The position numbers and the translations under genes are program-made. Below are positions 42,300-54,485 of a DNA stretch of 64,000 nt, piece after piece. This stretch comes from Megalonaias nervosa (Eukaryota > Mollusca > Bivalvia > Unionida > Unionidae). The notes under the pieces were generated by a model, which made no database searches, was not told the origin of the DNA, and saw only the letters and a list, made by a program, of their open reading frames with translations. Each line of letters starts with the position of its first letter. The first letter of the stretch is position 1. The stretch spans positions 1 through 64,000 of the forward strand of contig JAECUM010016850.1 in the NCBI GenBank assembly GCA_016617855.1. The letters run 5' to 3'.

Positions 42300-44200
42300 C
42301 AGTGATTTTGCATAAAAGCTTCAAGAGTGCAGAGAGATGGGTGAAGTCTCCAGGGAGATGGAATGCATCATCTCGAGCCTTCACCCAAAGACATCATCAT
42401 TTGCCATTGCAGTGGGTGATGTCATGATAGTTTCCCTATTTCCACCTTCATGATTTATATGTATGATACCTACTTTGACCAATATATAGGGTCATCTCAA
42501 AACAGAGAAACAAGGGGCTTTGGAGAACTAACTCTGTACCCTTCCCAGATTCTGTTGAACTTGCAGATGCATTGACTAGTGCAAAAAAGTTTCAGTGCAG
42601 TTGCAGATCTGTGGGAAATTTTGCCCCCATGTCATTGCAAATCTCTGGCATTGGCTTGACAAAAGAGTGCCCTCCCTTATTTTAGTAGCCTATTGGGCTT
42701 AAGTCCAGGCATGGCCTTCAGTCCTGTAAGTCCAGGCACATGAGGTAATTTTTGGTACATTAATGATCTTTACTACACCCTTCCATGCCATTTGCTGCCA
42801 CTCTACTTGCAGACTATTCAATCCAGTCATACCTTTTGACTAGTGACCAGAGATCATCACTAGAGTGAGCCATGTCACATCAAGCTGGCCCTTCTGTAAT
42901 GTATATTGGGATCCATTGAGTCAGTCCATCCATTTTGCTGCACAATCTAAGTGTGGCACTTTTATAGGCACCAGTTCGACCAGCAAGCCAGTTATTCACA
43001 TCCTATCCATTAGTGAGATACTGTACCACGCACTGGCACCACTTTGTTCATGTTGCCATGAATGTTCTACACAGATGTAAAACAATGAGGACATTCCCCA
43101 CAGTGAGTGCAGGAACAACCTAGATCAGGTAGTGTACTCCAGCCCCACAGTGGAACATACAAGTTCAGCTTTAAAGCAGCCATGGAGGAAATTTATTGGG
43201 GTTTGCTAATTTTTGAGTGCCCACAATCACTGTCTGTGAGTCAAGCCTATAAGGTGATGGCTTCTGTAAACTTGGAAGATGAGGAAGAACACCACTTCTT
43301 CTACCTACTGCCACAGTCAGTGAAGATTAAAAAGATCTCTAATCATTGGTGAGATAAGATCATCTGTGACCTGAGGAACTCAAGGCTTTTATATGGAAGC
43401 CAGCTACCAGTGACAGGGCAATCGCAAGTTTGCACAGGACAAAATGTTGCCCCACCCAGTTGTCCCCTTTGGTAACCCCCACCCATGGAAAACAAACAGC
43501 AGACTTTTTTTTATAAATCAATGAATAGCCATGAAAACAATGACTAAACTTAGGTATTTAAGTAAAATACAGAATAAAAGATCATGCTCTGTGCAATAGG
43601 CTCATCTCCCACCTGGATTGATGCTTATCACCCACCCCATACAATGGCCCTGACCAGCAGCATATAGTATCGAGTTACTGACCTTGGATAAAAATGCAGC
43701 AGCAGTTAACATGACAACTTTGCCGTTTTTAAGGTTGATAGGAATGTTTTACATGCCACCTCCTAGCTAGTACAAAATATGGTGGCAACTTCTTCCATGT
43801 TGGATCTAAAATTGCCAATGATTTGATGCCTTCCTGAAAAATGGCATTGATCCATGACCTGCACTGTGATTAACAGGGCTGCAGAAGTTTCTAAGACTTC
43901 AAAACATTTTGATCTAGTGAGACAATCCCAGTCTTTGCTCCTCTTCGTTGCAGCCACGTTATTTGCTTGGTTGCCCTTTTGATATCCTTTTGATGTGCCA
44001 TTAATGTGCGGAAGTAAAATAGAGGCGGTACAGATGCAGGGAGCATAAGGACTGCCTCTCCAGCTTGCTTTGTCACCTGCACCAGTGTCAACCTTCTCAA
44101 GTTTGTATCTATGCAATCTAGCTTCATAGTCAAGAATTGAATCTAGTGGGTCTAGTAGTTGCAGCCTAGAAAACCACCTGGTTACATTAACATAGCTTCC
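42300..44200. other. Unassigned GC-richer block in intron 6
   Basis: The base composition is visibly less AT-rich than the flanking intron. Several medium open frames occur on both strands (42865-43080 and 43107-43352 plus; 43763-44133 minus). None shows a motif I recognise. It may be the remnant of a retroelement or processed sequence. Confidence 0.35.
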
Positions 44201-44466
44201 TGTCGGGTGTAGGTTTAGGGATGTGTGTGCCCTGATTTTTTTCTCTGTAAGGAAGAGTCTTTATTTTATTCTTATCCATGTAACGTTGTCCTAGTTTACG
44301 TGACCATCGGTCATGCTGTCCACATTAGGAGAGCAGTTTATCTGGGAATCCAGCTATTATTTCTTTGAAGGATGTCCATGATAAAGGGTTGATGTTTATG
44401 CATTTCCTAATCCAGTTACCTACTTTCCAACATTCTCAGATCACAGAATGTATTCGGTACAAAAAT

Positions 44467-44712
44467 GTTGTTGTTGTTGTAAGGTTTAATGCCATTTTTC
44501 AGCACAGGATAGGCCATACATGGCAGCCAGTATAAATGGTGGAGGAAGAACCCAGGAAAACCTCAGAAAGAACCACCGACCCATGAGAAGCTACTGGCAA
44601 GCTTTCTCACATGCCCACATTGGTCGAACCCACGCAGACAGAGGCGAGATGGCAGTGATCCATAACAGTAAGCGCTTTAGACCACTCAGTCAATTGGGGC
44701 CCCTCGGTGCAA
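44467..44712 (-). mobile_element. SINE family B (tRNA-Leu/Ser-like), copy 1
   Basis: Read on the minus strand it ends in the (CAA)n tail seen at 44467-44480 as TTGTTG. The body has AAAAATGGCATTAAACC, AGCTTCTCATGGGTCGGTGG and GATCACTGCCATCTCGCCTC, with the GGGGCC head at its far end. Same family as 45162, 59139, 62087, 63240 and 63757. Confidence 0.88.
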
Positions 44713-45161
44713 AATGTTCATTTTGTAGTAAATTGTTTCTCCAAGAATACTTATATATTACATTGCTATTCAATTTTACCACACCTCCCTTCAACACAAG
44801 CATCCTTATTGATGTATTACTCAGCTTAAAATGGTATACATCCAGTTGATCAGTTGCCACCTGGTGGTGGTAATGGGGGGGCGGTAATAGGTAAGAGTTT
44901 TTTTCCCTTTGGTTATATGTTATATAGATGGGGGAAACAAACCAAAATCTCTCTCTTTTTTGGATTTCTGGATTTGAGAGGTAGCACAGTTTATTTTCTG
45001 ATGTTAATGTGATGGGTAAGTATTCTCAGAGAAACTCAAATACTGAATATTTACTTTTCTTTCTTGCTTTCTTTTATTACCCATTTATATGTTAATTGTG
45101 GTTGATGTGCATAACAATTTACAAACCGTTCTATCATGAAGCTTATTACTGTTTATAATGG

Positions 45162-45418
45162 TGGGGCCCCGAGTGGTCTAAAGCGCTCACCATTCCTGAT
45201 CACTGCCATCTCACCTCAGTCTGTGTGGGTTCGAGTCTCAGGCTCAGCTAACGTGGGTACGTGAGAAAGCCTGCCAGTAGCTTCTCGTGGGTCGGTGGTT
45301 CTTCTCGGGGTTTTCCAGGGTTCTTCATCCACCATTAATACTGGCCGCCATGTATAGCTTATCTTGTGCTGAAAAATGGTGTTAAACCCTACAACAACAA
45401 CAACAACAACAACAGCAA
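45162..45418 (+). mobile_element. SINE family B, copy 2
   Basis: A GGCCCCGAGTGGTCTAAAGC head with B-box GGTTCGAGTCTC, the common body, and a (CAA)n tail. It is flanked by an exact 10-bp duplication TTTATAATGG (45152-45161, 45419-45428). Confidence 0.92.
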
Positions 45419-45779
45419 TTTATAATGGCATATAAAATACAGACACATATAACTTTCATTTGTTTGAAAAGATTTGAAAACATCATAATTTGCAAACTCA
45501 TTCATATTGGGTCTTTCAATGAATGAACTTAGTCTAGCCTTGCTTACATAATGTTTTCAAATTTGCACGGTCTTAATCTATAGCTGATCATGTGATTACA
45601 CTGGCAAGTATTCACAGAGCATTCTGCAAACCTTTTGAAGTTCTATTCTCGATATACACTTGGACTTTCCTGAATAAAGTGTATGATTACATGCTACCCA
45701 AGAAAAAATCCTTCTCATTACTAAACTTTCTAGTACATATTTCTGGATGCAGCAAATAACTGCATTGTATTTAAAATTA

Positions 45780-45840
45780 TGTATGTATATATGTATGTAT
45801 GTATGTATACATATGCACGCACACATGCATGCATGTATGT
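45780..45840 (+). repeat. (TATG)n / (CATG)n microsatellite
   Basis: Interrupted ATGT and CACACATGCATG units over about 60 bp. Confidence 0.85.
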
Positions 45841-46054
45841 ATTCCAAATGTAATAAGCACATCACTGTACTAGATGATTGCAGTCGACCTAGCATGGCTC
45901 ATTCTGATTAAGAACTTCAGAACCAAATATTTCTCAGGTTTTCATAAAGAGAATCATTGTGTAATTTAATAACTTTTGAAGAATCCAAAGTTTTGCACTG
46001 CAGGTACAGTAAAAATAGAAATATTTCAACTTTGTAATAATAAGTTCACATTTA

Positions 46055-47110
46055 TTAACTCTACATGTCATAGATTAGAAGAGTTTACAGGACTGCCTAT
46101 TGTCCGTCATCTGTCCTCCAGTATCAGAAGTCCTTCATCCAACATCCATATAAGGCTGTTATCGCTTCTTCTCCTAAACTACTTGGAGGATTGCCATGAA
46201 ACTTTACATGCACATTTGTCCCAAGGTCTAGTTAGTCCAAAATGAAAATAGTATTGCTCTTGTAGTTGCTATGCCTCCTGAATAAACATGCATGTCAACA
46301 TGGGGTTTGACTAAAAGATTTCTTATGATATCATCTTCATCCTAATGAAAATGGTACCAACCAAATTCCAATATGTCCACCACAGCAGACATTTTGAAAA
46401 TCTAGTAATTGCTACTCATCCAGAACAGAAAGTAATGTTGACATGGGTTTTTCACCAGAAGACTTTTTTATGATATCTAGTTGGTGCTAAATAAAAATCG
46501 TTCTGCTAGGTTATCCACTATGGCCACCACAGTGGCCATCTTGAAAATCTTGTTATCACTTTTTCTGAACAGACAGCCTTACAGACTTGGGGTTTTCATC
46601 AAAAGACTCCTTATGATGGCTAATTGGTCTAAAATCAAAATAGTTCTGCCTGCCACCACAACTACCATCTTGAAAATCTTATTAGTGATGCTCATTCTGA
46701 ATGGATGATTATATCAGCACAGGTTTCTGTTAAAAGACTTCTTATGGTGTCAACTTGATCCTAAATGAAAATGGTGGTTTTCTGAAATCCAGTATGGTCA
46801 TCATGGCAGTCATCTTGAAAATCTTGCTATTTCTACTCCTAAATGGAAAGTCACATCAACACATTGTTTTCACCAGAAGATACATTATGATACCTAGTGG
46901 GTAGTGAACAAAAATGGTGATGATCTCACCTCAGATATCACTGCCATAATGAACATATTGAAAATCTGGTCATTAGTCTTCAGAATTTATGGTCATATCA
47001 ACATAAGGTTTTAACCATAGTAAAGATCATAACATCCAGTATGGCTGCCAAGGTGGCTATTTTGAAAATCTTAACACTCAGAAATATCAGAGAGGGTTAC
47101 AACATTCTGC
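46055..47110 (+). repeat. Dispersed internally repetitive element, copy 3 (intron 6)
   Basis: The head ATGTCATAGATTAGAAGAGT is followed by TTCTCCTAAACTACTTGGAG, GATTGCCATGAAACTT and CCCAAGGTCTAGTT. About six degenerate units then share CATCTTGAAAATCTTGTTAT and GACTTCTTATGGTGTC with the copies at 33918 and 39925. Confidence 0.85.
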
Positions 47111-47553
47111 AGTAAAAAAAATTGTCTTATCTTGAATTCCAGGGTATTCTTTTCTCACAGTAGAGCAGTAAATCCCATTGAAGTACTTTTGTTATGCCCT
47201 GACAGAAACTTAGAAGTTTCATCCATCAGTTCATCCTTCACATCCATCATAATCTCTGTCTTACTCTTAGTGTGTAGATGCTTGCCTTTAAATCTTGGTG
47301 AGTGGAACACCATCCAGTTGAATGTTGGTCATGGTGACCTGTACTTTATATTCGGTAACTTTAATTAAAGTTTGCTCTTAGGTCATTCTCTTGAGCATTG
47401 TTACCTGCAAACTCATGTAACTTGGTGTGTGGGTGCATCATGGTGAGTACAGCACTATCCCCACCAAATGTGGGTCATTGCAGCATAGCTTTTTTTCTGT
47501 TAACATATTTATAGTCTTTACCACAATATAATGTGCTATCTATTCATTTGCAG

Positions 47554-47687
47554 AGAAAAGATAAAGAACATTGAAACCACAGAGGAAGCAAAGCAGAGGT
47601 TGATCGAAGAGAGGTTAAAGAAGAAAGATGACATTTCTGTATTTGTTCCAACAAACATGGCTGTAAATTTTGTGCAGCACAATAGAT
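47554..47687 (+). CDS. C9orf78: C9orf78 homologue exon 7 (residues 188-232 plus 1 nt)
   Basis: It contains KIKNIETTEEAKQR and the conserved FVPTNMAVNFVQHNR. The acceptor is TTTGCAG ending at 47553. The donor GTAAGG at 47688 is the first few bases of a minisatellite that follows directly. The exon ends after the first base of a Phe codon, which the exon 8 sequence completes at the position occupied by Phe in the human protein. Confidence 0.94.
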
Positions 47688-48056
47688 GTAAGGCATATTG
47701 TTCTATGTGTTGTAAAGCATGGTGTACCTATATTTTTATTGTCATATTGTATTTATATGTTGCAAGGCATATTGCATCCATACATTGTAAGGCATATTGT
47801 ACTTTTGTGTTGTAAGCATATTGTACAGATATGTTGTGAGGCATAGTACATGTTGTAAATCATATTGTACATATATGTTGAGGCATATTTTACATGTTGT
47901 AGAGCATATTGTTCATATATGTTGTAAAGCATAATGTACATCTTGTAAAGCATATTGTACATATATGTTGTAAAGCATATTATACATATATGTTGTAAAG
48001 CATATTGTACATGTTGTGAGGCATATTGTAAATATATGTTACAAGGTATATTGTAC
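47688..48056 (+). repeat. Degenerate ~27-35-bp minisatellite starting at exon 7 donor
   Basis: The unit is approximately TTGTAAAGCATATTGTACAT ATATG, repeated about a dozen times with length variation. The first unit is the exon 7 donor itself (GTAAGGCATATTG). Confidence 0.88.
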
Positions 48057-48109
48057 CCAGATGGTCAGATGATAAAGGTGCTACCACGCATGGCCCATTT
48101 CTTCCAGTC

Positions 48110-48446
48110 TACTGAATGATCCCTCATGAGCCGTTCTTGTTCCCTGCAGACCAGTTTCTCCCAAAGCTTTGGTCCCTCAGCAGGAGATAACTGTTTTCCT
48201 CCAAGCCAATGTCATCAACGACAGCAGCATACAGGTTATACAGCAACCCATCAAGTACTGCGATTCTGCATGACACCACCAACTTCAAGACACATCCAGA
48301 CAGCCCAACATTGGCATCCAAACAGCTGTACAGCTGCCAAAACTGCCAAACATAAACAGCCAAACAGACCAGATAGATCCAGACATCCCAAACAGCTCTA
48401 CAGCCACCAGACAGACTGCCAAACCATCAAACAGTTGAAAATATAA
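48110..48446 (+). other. Unassigned coding-like patch
   Basis: Less AT-rich than its surroundings. One frame reads VINDSSIQVIQQPIKYCDSA then stops; after a frame change it reads VQLPKLPNINSQTDQIDPDI and stops at about 48436. A CTGCAG precedes it at 48154-48159. The Gln/Asn-rich text looks like a broken exon or retrocopy of an unknown gene, but no family is recognised. Confidence 0.3.
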
Positions 48447-49807
48447 TGCCAAAATTCATGCAGTACATGCAACACATTTATGTACAAAAGCAATGATGGA
48501 TATTACATATGCTTGTACATGGGCTTGATTATTAAATAATAAATCATTTCATCAGAACTACCATACAGGATTATTATTATCATAATCGGGTTTGTGAATC
48601 TGCATCTGAGAAGGTGAATCTTATATAACCTTAAGTGCTAGAACATTTTCTTAATGCATGCAACATTTAAATGAATTCAGTTTGCCTGTTCATTTATAAA
48701 ATGGCAAACTTGAAAACAGACTTGTTACTACTCTGTGGTCATAAACTAAGTAACAGAAAGAAGCAAAACCAACAAGTTTTGTAAAACTTAACAAATTATT
48801 TAATTGGCAGAATTATAAATGAAAATGTGAGAGGAACTTACAGTATTATGAAGTCAATGAAAAAATCCTGAAAAAGTTCTATTAATGTCCAAAGAATGAA
48901 CTGTTCTATATAAATTTCAGTACTGGAATGTTCTGGTCCACCAAGAATCGTAACTTTGTCAAAATGGCATTGTCCAGAACTCTTTTGAATAATTCTCATT
49001 AGTTCCAAAATAATATTATATTCCAATAAACACTTTCTGTTTCCACTGAACAGTCCAAACAGATGTTTCTCCTTTCAGATAATATCCGAGTACAACATAA
49101 AATACAATTGCAGACTTGATGTTACAACAGGAACGCAGGAAATAAGAATTACTCCAAAAAATAGGAATGAATCTGATTGCACAGTCCTCTCCTTATATAC
49201 ACCTTCAACAGAATAATATGACTATATGTAACAATATACCCCACATGGCAGATCACATTACTCAATCTGATATTTCAAAGTACCTGTTCCTGTGACCTAA
49301 CTCATCCAATAGGAATTAACTTTAAAGATGTCACCTGACTGGTCTGTCCAGCAGGAAAAAGGCTGCATATCTTAAACATATTTTCTATTAATTTTATTGT
49401 TATTAACTAACAACATTTACCTATACATCTGTTTATAGATCCTATGCAGTTTTATGTTCTTAAATATCTTCAAATAGATGCTATGCATGTATGAAATACA
49501 GCAATAGATAATTACTACAAATTACACTTATGAATAAAAATCACAAAAATTAGACAAAAACGTGCGAGGAGTTACAAAAAATATAGATATACCTAAGATA
49601 CTATAATACATCTTATAACATGGCATTATATGACACAGGTCTATCTAAAAAAAATTAGAATAAATATTCAAATGTCCAATATATAACAATGTTATCACAT
49701 AATATGGATAGTGAAAAGAATACAATTTTTATAATTCATGTACCTCTACAGATGAAGATTTTGCTTCTGTGAAGTAGACAGTTGCCTAACAAAACTTTTT
49801 CGTGTTG

Positions 49808-50584
49808 TAAAGTTACTGTCTACCTTGAGACTATATGTACCCTGGCTATGGTGCAATCCATAAAGTTACTGTCTACCTTGAGACTATATGTACCCCGGCT
49901 ATGGTGCAATCCATAAAGTTACTGTCTACCTTGAGACTATATGTACCCTGGCTATGGTGCAATCCATAAAGTTACTGTCTACCTTGAGACTATATGTACC
50001 CTGGCTATGGTGCAATCCATAAAGTTACTGTCTACCTTGAGACTATATGTACCCTGGCTATGGTGCAATCCATAAAGTTACTGTCTACCTTGAGACTATA
50101 TGTACCCTGGCTATGGTGCAATCCATAAAGTTACTGTCTACCTTGAAACTATATGTACCTTGGTTATGGTGCAATCCATAAAGTTACTGTCTGCCTTGAG
50201 ACTATATGTACCCTGGCTATGGTGCAATCCATAAAGTTACTGTCTACCTTGAGACTATATGTACCCTGGCTATGGTGCAATCCATAAAGTTACTGTCTAC
50301 CTTGAGACTATATGTACCTTGGTTATGGTGCAATCCATAAAGTTACTGTCTGCCTTGAGACTATATGTACCCTGGCTATGGTGCAATCCATAAAGTTACT
50401 GTCTACCTTGAGACTATATGTACCCTGGCTATGGTGCAATCCATAAAGTTACTGTCTACCTTGAGACTATATGTACCCCGGCTATGGTGCAATCCATAAA
50501 GTTACTGTCTACCTTGAGACTATATGTACCCTGGCTATGGTGCAATCCATAAAGTTACTGTCTACCTTGAGACTATATGTACCC
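49808..50584 (+). repeat. 53-bp satellite, about 14.7 copies
   Basis: The unit is TAAAGTTACTGTCTACCTTG, AGACTATATGTACCCTGGC and TATGGTGCAATCCA, joined. Copies are nearly identical. Two adjacent variant substitutions (CTTGGTTATGG and TCTGCC) recur together in two places six units apart or less, hinting at block amplification. Confidence 0.97.
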
Positions 50585-52073
50585 TTACTATAGTACAAGC
50601 TCAGGGTATGTCAGTTTTCTCATTGCAAGCACTTACAGTCATGCAGCATCAAGTGAACTGATCATAGTGTTTTGAAATAATATAGTGTACATAAACCACT
50701 AAATGAAGAAATGAAAAATGAACACATTTTAGATCATATATAATACATAAACATTAAGTATACACAATTCCGTGAAAAAAGTGTTCTTAAAAACGATTAA
50801 TGCCATGTATGCTAATTGTACATTGCAGACATCATTGCCTGTTGGTTTCAATCATGATAACAATTTCTTAAACAATAAAAGCCTTGGCAGTGACTAAACA
50901 CAAGGTAAAGAGAAATAAACCTATTGTTTCAACTTAAAGCCTATGTCGCAATTGAAAAGGTTTCAGTTTTGTAGCATGATCACAGGAAGTTCAAATAAAC
51001 CATTAACTGTTTATAAGACTACTTGGCATTGAGCAAGTATCAAATTCTTGGCTTGATCAAAGGTTTGGGAAAACAGAGAGGTGCTGGCTTTAGAAGTTAA
51101 GGGCTTGTTGCTGTCAGATAACTAAAGAAGTAGACATGGTTTATGAAAAAGGCAAATATAAATCAAAATCAAAACTTTTTATTGCATCAGACATAGTGTA
51201 CAGCAGAATACAATGCAAATATGAGTTGTTTGGACTTGCACGAAAATGGATGCAATATAATTACTAGTAAACACCCAAATGTAAACAACATGGATAGAAA
51301 CACCACTGTGTGGTAGGTAATATGAAATTTAATGTTTTAAATTATTTTAAATTATTAAAATTTAAATAAAAATAGATATTAGTATTGTGTAATGAATTCC
51401 ATAATAAAAGATGTAAATGTCTGTATGCAAAATTTGAGTTTTAGTGCATTTTTGGAGATGCAGGTTTCAAATGACTATTTTTAAATACTACAATTGATAT
51501 CCTTATTGAGCATTTTACGAGCTAAGCATCGATATTATGGTTGAAACAGATGTCCCAAAACTTGCAACTCAAAAACAAAGACCTGTACCAGAAAATACAG
51601 TTCACAAAAGAATTACTTTTGACATTAATGTATGGTGTCTCAACATATACGGTAAACACGGTATGTGTAGCATTTCTTTGGTAAATAGCTTTGTGAATAA
51701 AATATATATTTAAGGGTGGTGAACTTGATTTTAGATGCTAGTATTTACATGTTTGAAGGTTAAACTTCATAATTACTTTGTTTTCAATGGCAAGTCCAGA
51801 TACATCTGTTCCTGTAACAGCTGTCTGTACTAATCATGACAGATGTTGGAATTGGAAAAGAATGCATACACCATAATGAATACACTCTGCAGTAGTTAAA
51901 AAAGAAGAACATCAGGTCTTTTTTTTTTTCAATATTGTAATAATTGAGGAGAGAAATCAAATTTTTAATAAATCAAATAAGTGAATCTTAACATTTGCAG
52001 TAAGATCAGATGGACCATATAAAAACATAGTAGTCGCTGGTATATAGAGATGATTTAGAACCTATTTTGAACG

Positions 52074-52217
52074 CTATTCATTATAGTATTTACAAATAAG
52101 TATGTAATGATAAATATTTACTATATCCTCATGACAAGCACACAGTGGATTGCTCAAATAATTAGAATACATTAAATCATTATGTAAATCACTACCACTT
52201 TTTCTGATTCTATCATG
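52074..52217 (-). pseudogene. LINE C-terminal Cys/His-motif remnant
   Basis: A short frame reads HDRIRKSGSDLHNDL then SNPLCACHEDIVNIYHYILICKY. This matches the recurrent C-terminal pattern of Jockey/CR1-like LINEs (R.R...S.L..DL......P.C.CG...ED..HY...C..Y). Only this fragment survives, and no RT motif lies nearby. Confidence 0.5.
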
Positions 52218-52939
52218 CAGAATAGATAACTGATAATAGCGTAAACTAGAAAGACTTGCCAAAAAGAACATCACGATGTGAACAAAGAGACAAAAGTTAT
52301 TACATATGGTTTCATTGAACGTTAGACAATGTACACAGTTGCCTGAGCAAGTACGGATGACTACTTTTGATAAATTCATGTTTACCCATTAACTCGAGGG
52401 GATGTAGTCCATCCATTGCTATGTTAGTTTTGTGACATCATTTAAGCTTTGTAACATAATGGTAGAAACTACTGGAGATATCAGATATCTTACACCATTA
52501 TGATGTAATGACGATATCGTTTTGCTATATAATAGTGAAAAGGATGGACTTGAATACCAGCATCTGAAAGGAACAACATTATATTAAATCAAAACTAATT
52601 AGATGGTCTGTTTACAAAATCTTAATAGACGATCAAAAATTTACAACCCACCATAAATAATCTACATTGTCTGCCTGCTTTGCATTAGAGTTTGAATTTT
52701 AATAAAAAGTAATGGAAAAGATTACTTGGCAACCAGTGTTTTTTAATGATGTTTAGAAAGAGAGAAATATGTGATCTTCAGCCAGTTAAAATTTTGAATA
52801 TTCTTAAATATTTTAGGAATATGTGGCAATAGGATATCATTGCATCTACTGTTCTTTATATATATTTGTAAGAAATGAACTTTACGTGAAGTTTGAAGAT
52901 TGATTATGCAATATACATGAACAGACTTCACTTTCTTAT

Positions 52940-53600
52940 GACCCCTCATGCAGTGTTAAAGCGGTTTTCAAGCTTCGTCACTTCTCCTTATGCAGTGTGT
53001 AATTGATTTTCAAAGCTTCGTGACTTTCCCTCGTGCAGTAATTGATTTTCAAAGCTTCATGACTTTTCCTCATGCAGTGTGTAATTGATTTTCAAAGCTT
53101 CATGGATTTACCTCATGCACTTTGTAATTGATTTTTAAAGCTTCATGACTTCTCCTTTTGCAGTGTGTAATTGATTTTCAAACATCATGACTTCACTTTA
53201 CGCAGTGTGTTACCAATATTCAAGCTTCAGGACTTCCGCTAATGCAGTGTATAATCGATTTTCAAGCTTCATGACTTTCCCTCATGCAGTGTGTAGTTGA
53301 TTTTCAAGCTTTGTGACTTCCCCTTATGCAGTGTGTAATTGTCAAGCTTCATAACTTCTCTTCATGCAGTGTAATTTATTTTCAAGATTCATGACTTCCC
53401 CTCATGAAGTATGTAATTAGTTTTCAAGTTTCCTTACTTCTCATGAAGTGTGTAATTGATTGTCAAACTTCGTGACTTCCCTGCATGCAGTGTGTGATTG
53501 GTTTTCAAGCTTCATGACTTCTCCTCACGCAGTCTTTAAGCGGTTTTCAAGCTTCATGACCTTTCCCTTGTGCAGTGTGTAATTGATTTTCAAACTTCAT
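52940..53600 (+). repeat. Degenerate ~42-47-bp tandem array, about 14 units
   Basis: The unit contains AAGCTTCATGACTTCTCCTC, ATGCAGTGTGTAATTGATTT and TCA. Unit lengths vary and divergence is moderate. It ends about 180 bp before exon 8. Confidence 0.92.
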
Positions 53601-53779
53601 AACTTCATGAATGCTGAAAAATATGGAGTTCAGTTCTTAAATAATTACAGTTGTATGGTTTTGAAAGTTCATTGAATTTCATATATCAGGCAGTAAAAAT
53701 GTATTTTCATTGTACTTAAAAACATCTAAATGAACTTGATCATTCAGATGTCTCTAAAAACAACTTTTGTATATTGCAG

Positions 53780-53866
53780 TTAATATAGAAGATACAGCAC
53801 CAATACTTAAGAGTAAGGCAGATTCAAAGCTCTTGGAGCAAAAAGGCAAGAGAGGAAAACCAAAAG
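53780..53866 (+). CDS. C9orf78: C9orf78 homologue exon 8 (residues 233-261 plus 1 nt)
   Basis: It encodes FNIEDTAPILKSKADSK followed by a Lys/Gly/Arg-rich linker, colinear with the human FYHEELNAPIRRNKEEPK segment. The acceptor is ATTGCAG at 53779 and the donor GTAAAT at 53867. This is the most divergent exon. Its assignment rests on phase, position and the shared F..E...AP pattern. Confidence 0.82.
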
Positions 53867-54396
53867 GTAAATTTTCTTCTTTACTTATTTTGATAGACAC
53901 TGTCAGAAACTGGAGGGTTGTTTGATATTTACACAATTTTAACTTACAGACATATATACAACAGTATGTCAAATTTTATAGTAAACTATGAGTAGTACAG
54001 AGTTAAAGTTTAATAAAAGATGAAAAATTATTAAGTGTACTGATAATCAGCATAATTAATTTCAGTCATATAATACGTAGACAAGTCTGTTTAGACACTT
54101 TGGTGCTCATTACATATACATTCATGAGAAACATTTATATAGAATGCACGAAAATTTTATAAATTTGTTTCACTACAATGGCACTATTATTTCAAAATGA
54201 TGAAGTAAGTAGGAACTTCACAATAAAAATAAAGCTGATAAACGTTTTTATTAGTTATTGGGATTTGTGGTTGTGCAGCTCTTGGAGAGGAAAGCAGGCC
54301 AAGTTTAAATGGATGTTATGGGGGTGGGTGGGATTTGAAGCATAGCCTAAAGATGGGTTTTTTTGTATTTCATAATTTGCTACTTTTTTTATACAG
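53867..54396 (+). other. Intron 8 of C9orf78 homologue
   Basis: A 530-bp AT-rich intron ending in TTTTTTTATACAG. I see nothing else in it. Confidence 0.85.
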
Positions 54397-54485
54397 AAGA
54401 AAGGCCACTTACAGTTCAACCAGATGAAAAAGCAACAGATGATTTTCACTTTGAGAAATTCCGGAAACAGATGAGGAGATTCTGA
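54397..54485 (+). CDS. C9orf78: C9orf78 homologue exon 9, C-terminus and stop
   Basis: It encodes the conserved end of the family, EKATDDFHFEKFRKQMRRF, and stops at TGA 54483-54485 (human ends EKATDDYHYEKFKKMNRRY). The acceptor is ATACAG ending at 54396. A possible polyadenylation hexamer AATAAA lies at 55222-55227, but I cannot tell whether it is the one used. Confidence 0.94.

Larger units (their letters stand above)
40946..47553 (+). other. Intron 6 of C9orf78 homologue
   Basis: It contains a SINE A (41890-42185, minus), an unassigned GC-richer block (about 42300-44200), two SINE B copies (44467-44712 minus, 45162-45418 plus), a TATG microsatellite (45780-45840) and the third dispersed element (46055-47110). 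The remaining stretches show nothing identifiable. Confidence 0.75.
47688..53779 (+). other. Intron 7 of C9orf78 homologue
   Basis: It holds a minisatellite starting at the donor (47688-48056), an unassigned coding-like patch (48110-48446), the 53-bp satellite (49808-50584), a LINE C-terminal remnant (52074-52217, minus) and a ~46-bp array (52940-53600). Stretches 48450-49800 and 50590-52070 contain nothing I can identify. Confidence 0.75.
155..54485 (+). other. C9orf78: Gene span: C9orf78/TLS1 (Hep_59) homologue, nine exons
   Basis: This is the whole transcription unit of the one host gene. Exons are 155-246, 4530-4644, 9183-9247, 32969-33055, 36908-36976, 40811-40945, 47554-47687, 53780-53866 and 54397-54485. 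They sum to 873 nt, that is 290 codons plus TGA, and every intron is GT-AG with matching phase (2,0,2,2,2,2,1,1). From family knowledge, human C9orf78 is a spliceosome-associated protein that binds the BRR2 helicase and influences 3' splice-site use, and fission-yeast Tls1 acts through Brr2 on shelterin transcripts. It is expected to be a nuclear, mostly disordered protein. No stop or frameshift is present, so the gene looks functional despite about 53 kb of intron. Confidence 0.93.

Noticed and set aside
49808..50584. CRISPR-like regular repeat
   Set aside because: It is a head-to-tail 53-bp satellite with no spacers.
47690..53779. A missing exon between exons 7 and 8
   Set aside because: Exon 7 and exon 8 phases fit, and the split Phe codon and following residues align with the human protein without a gap.
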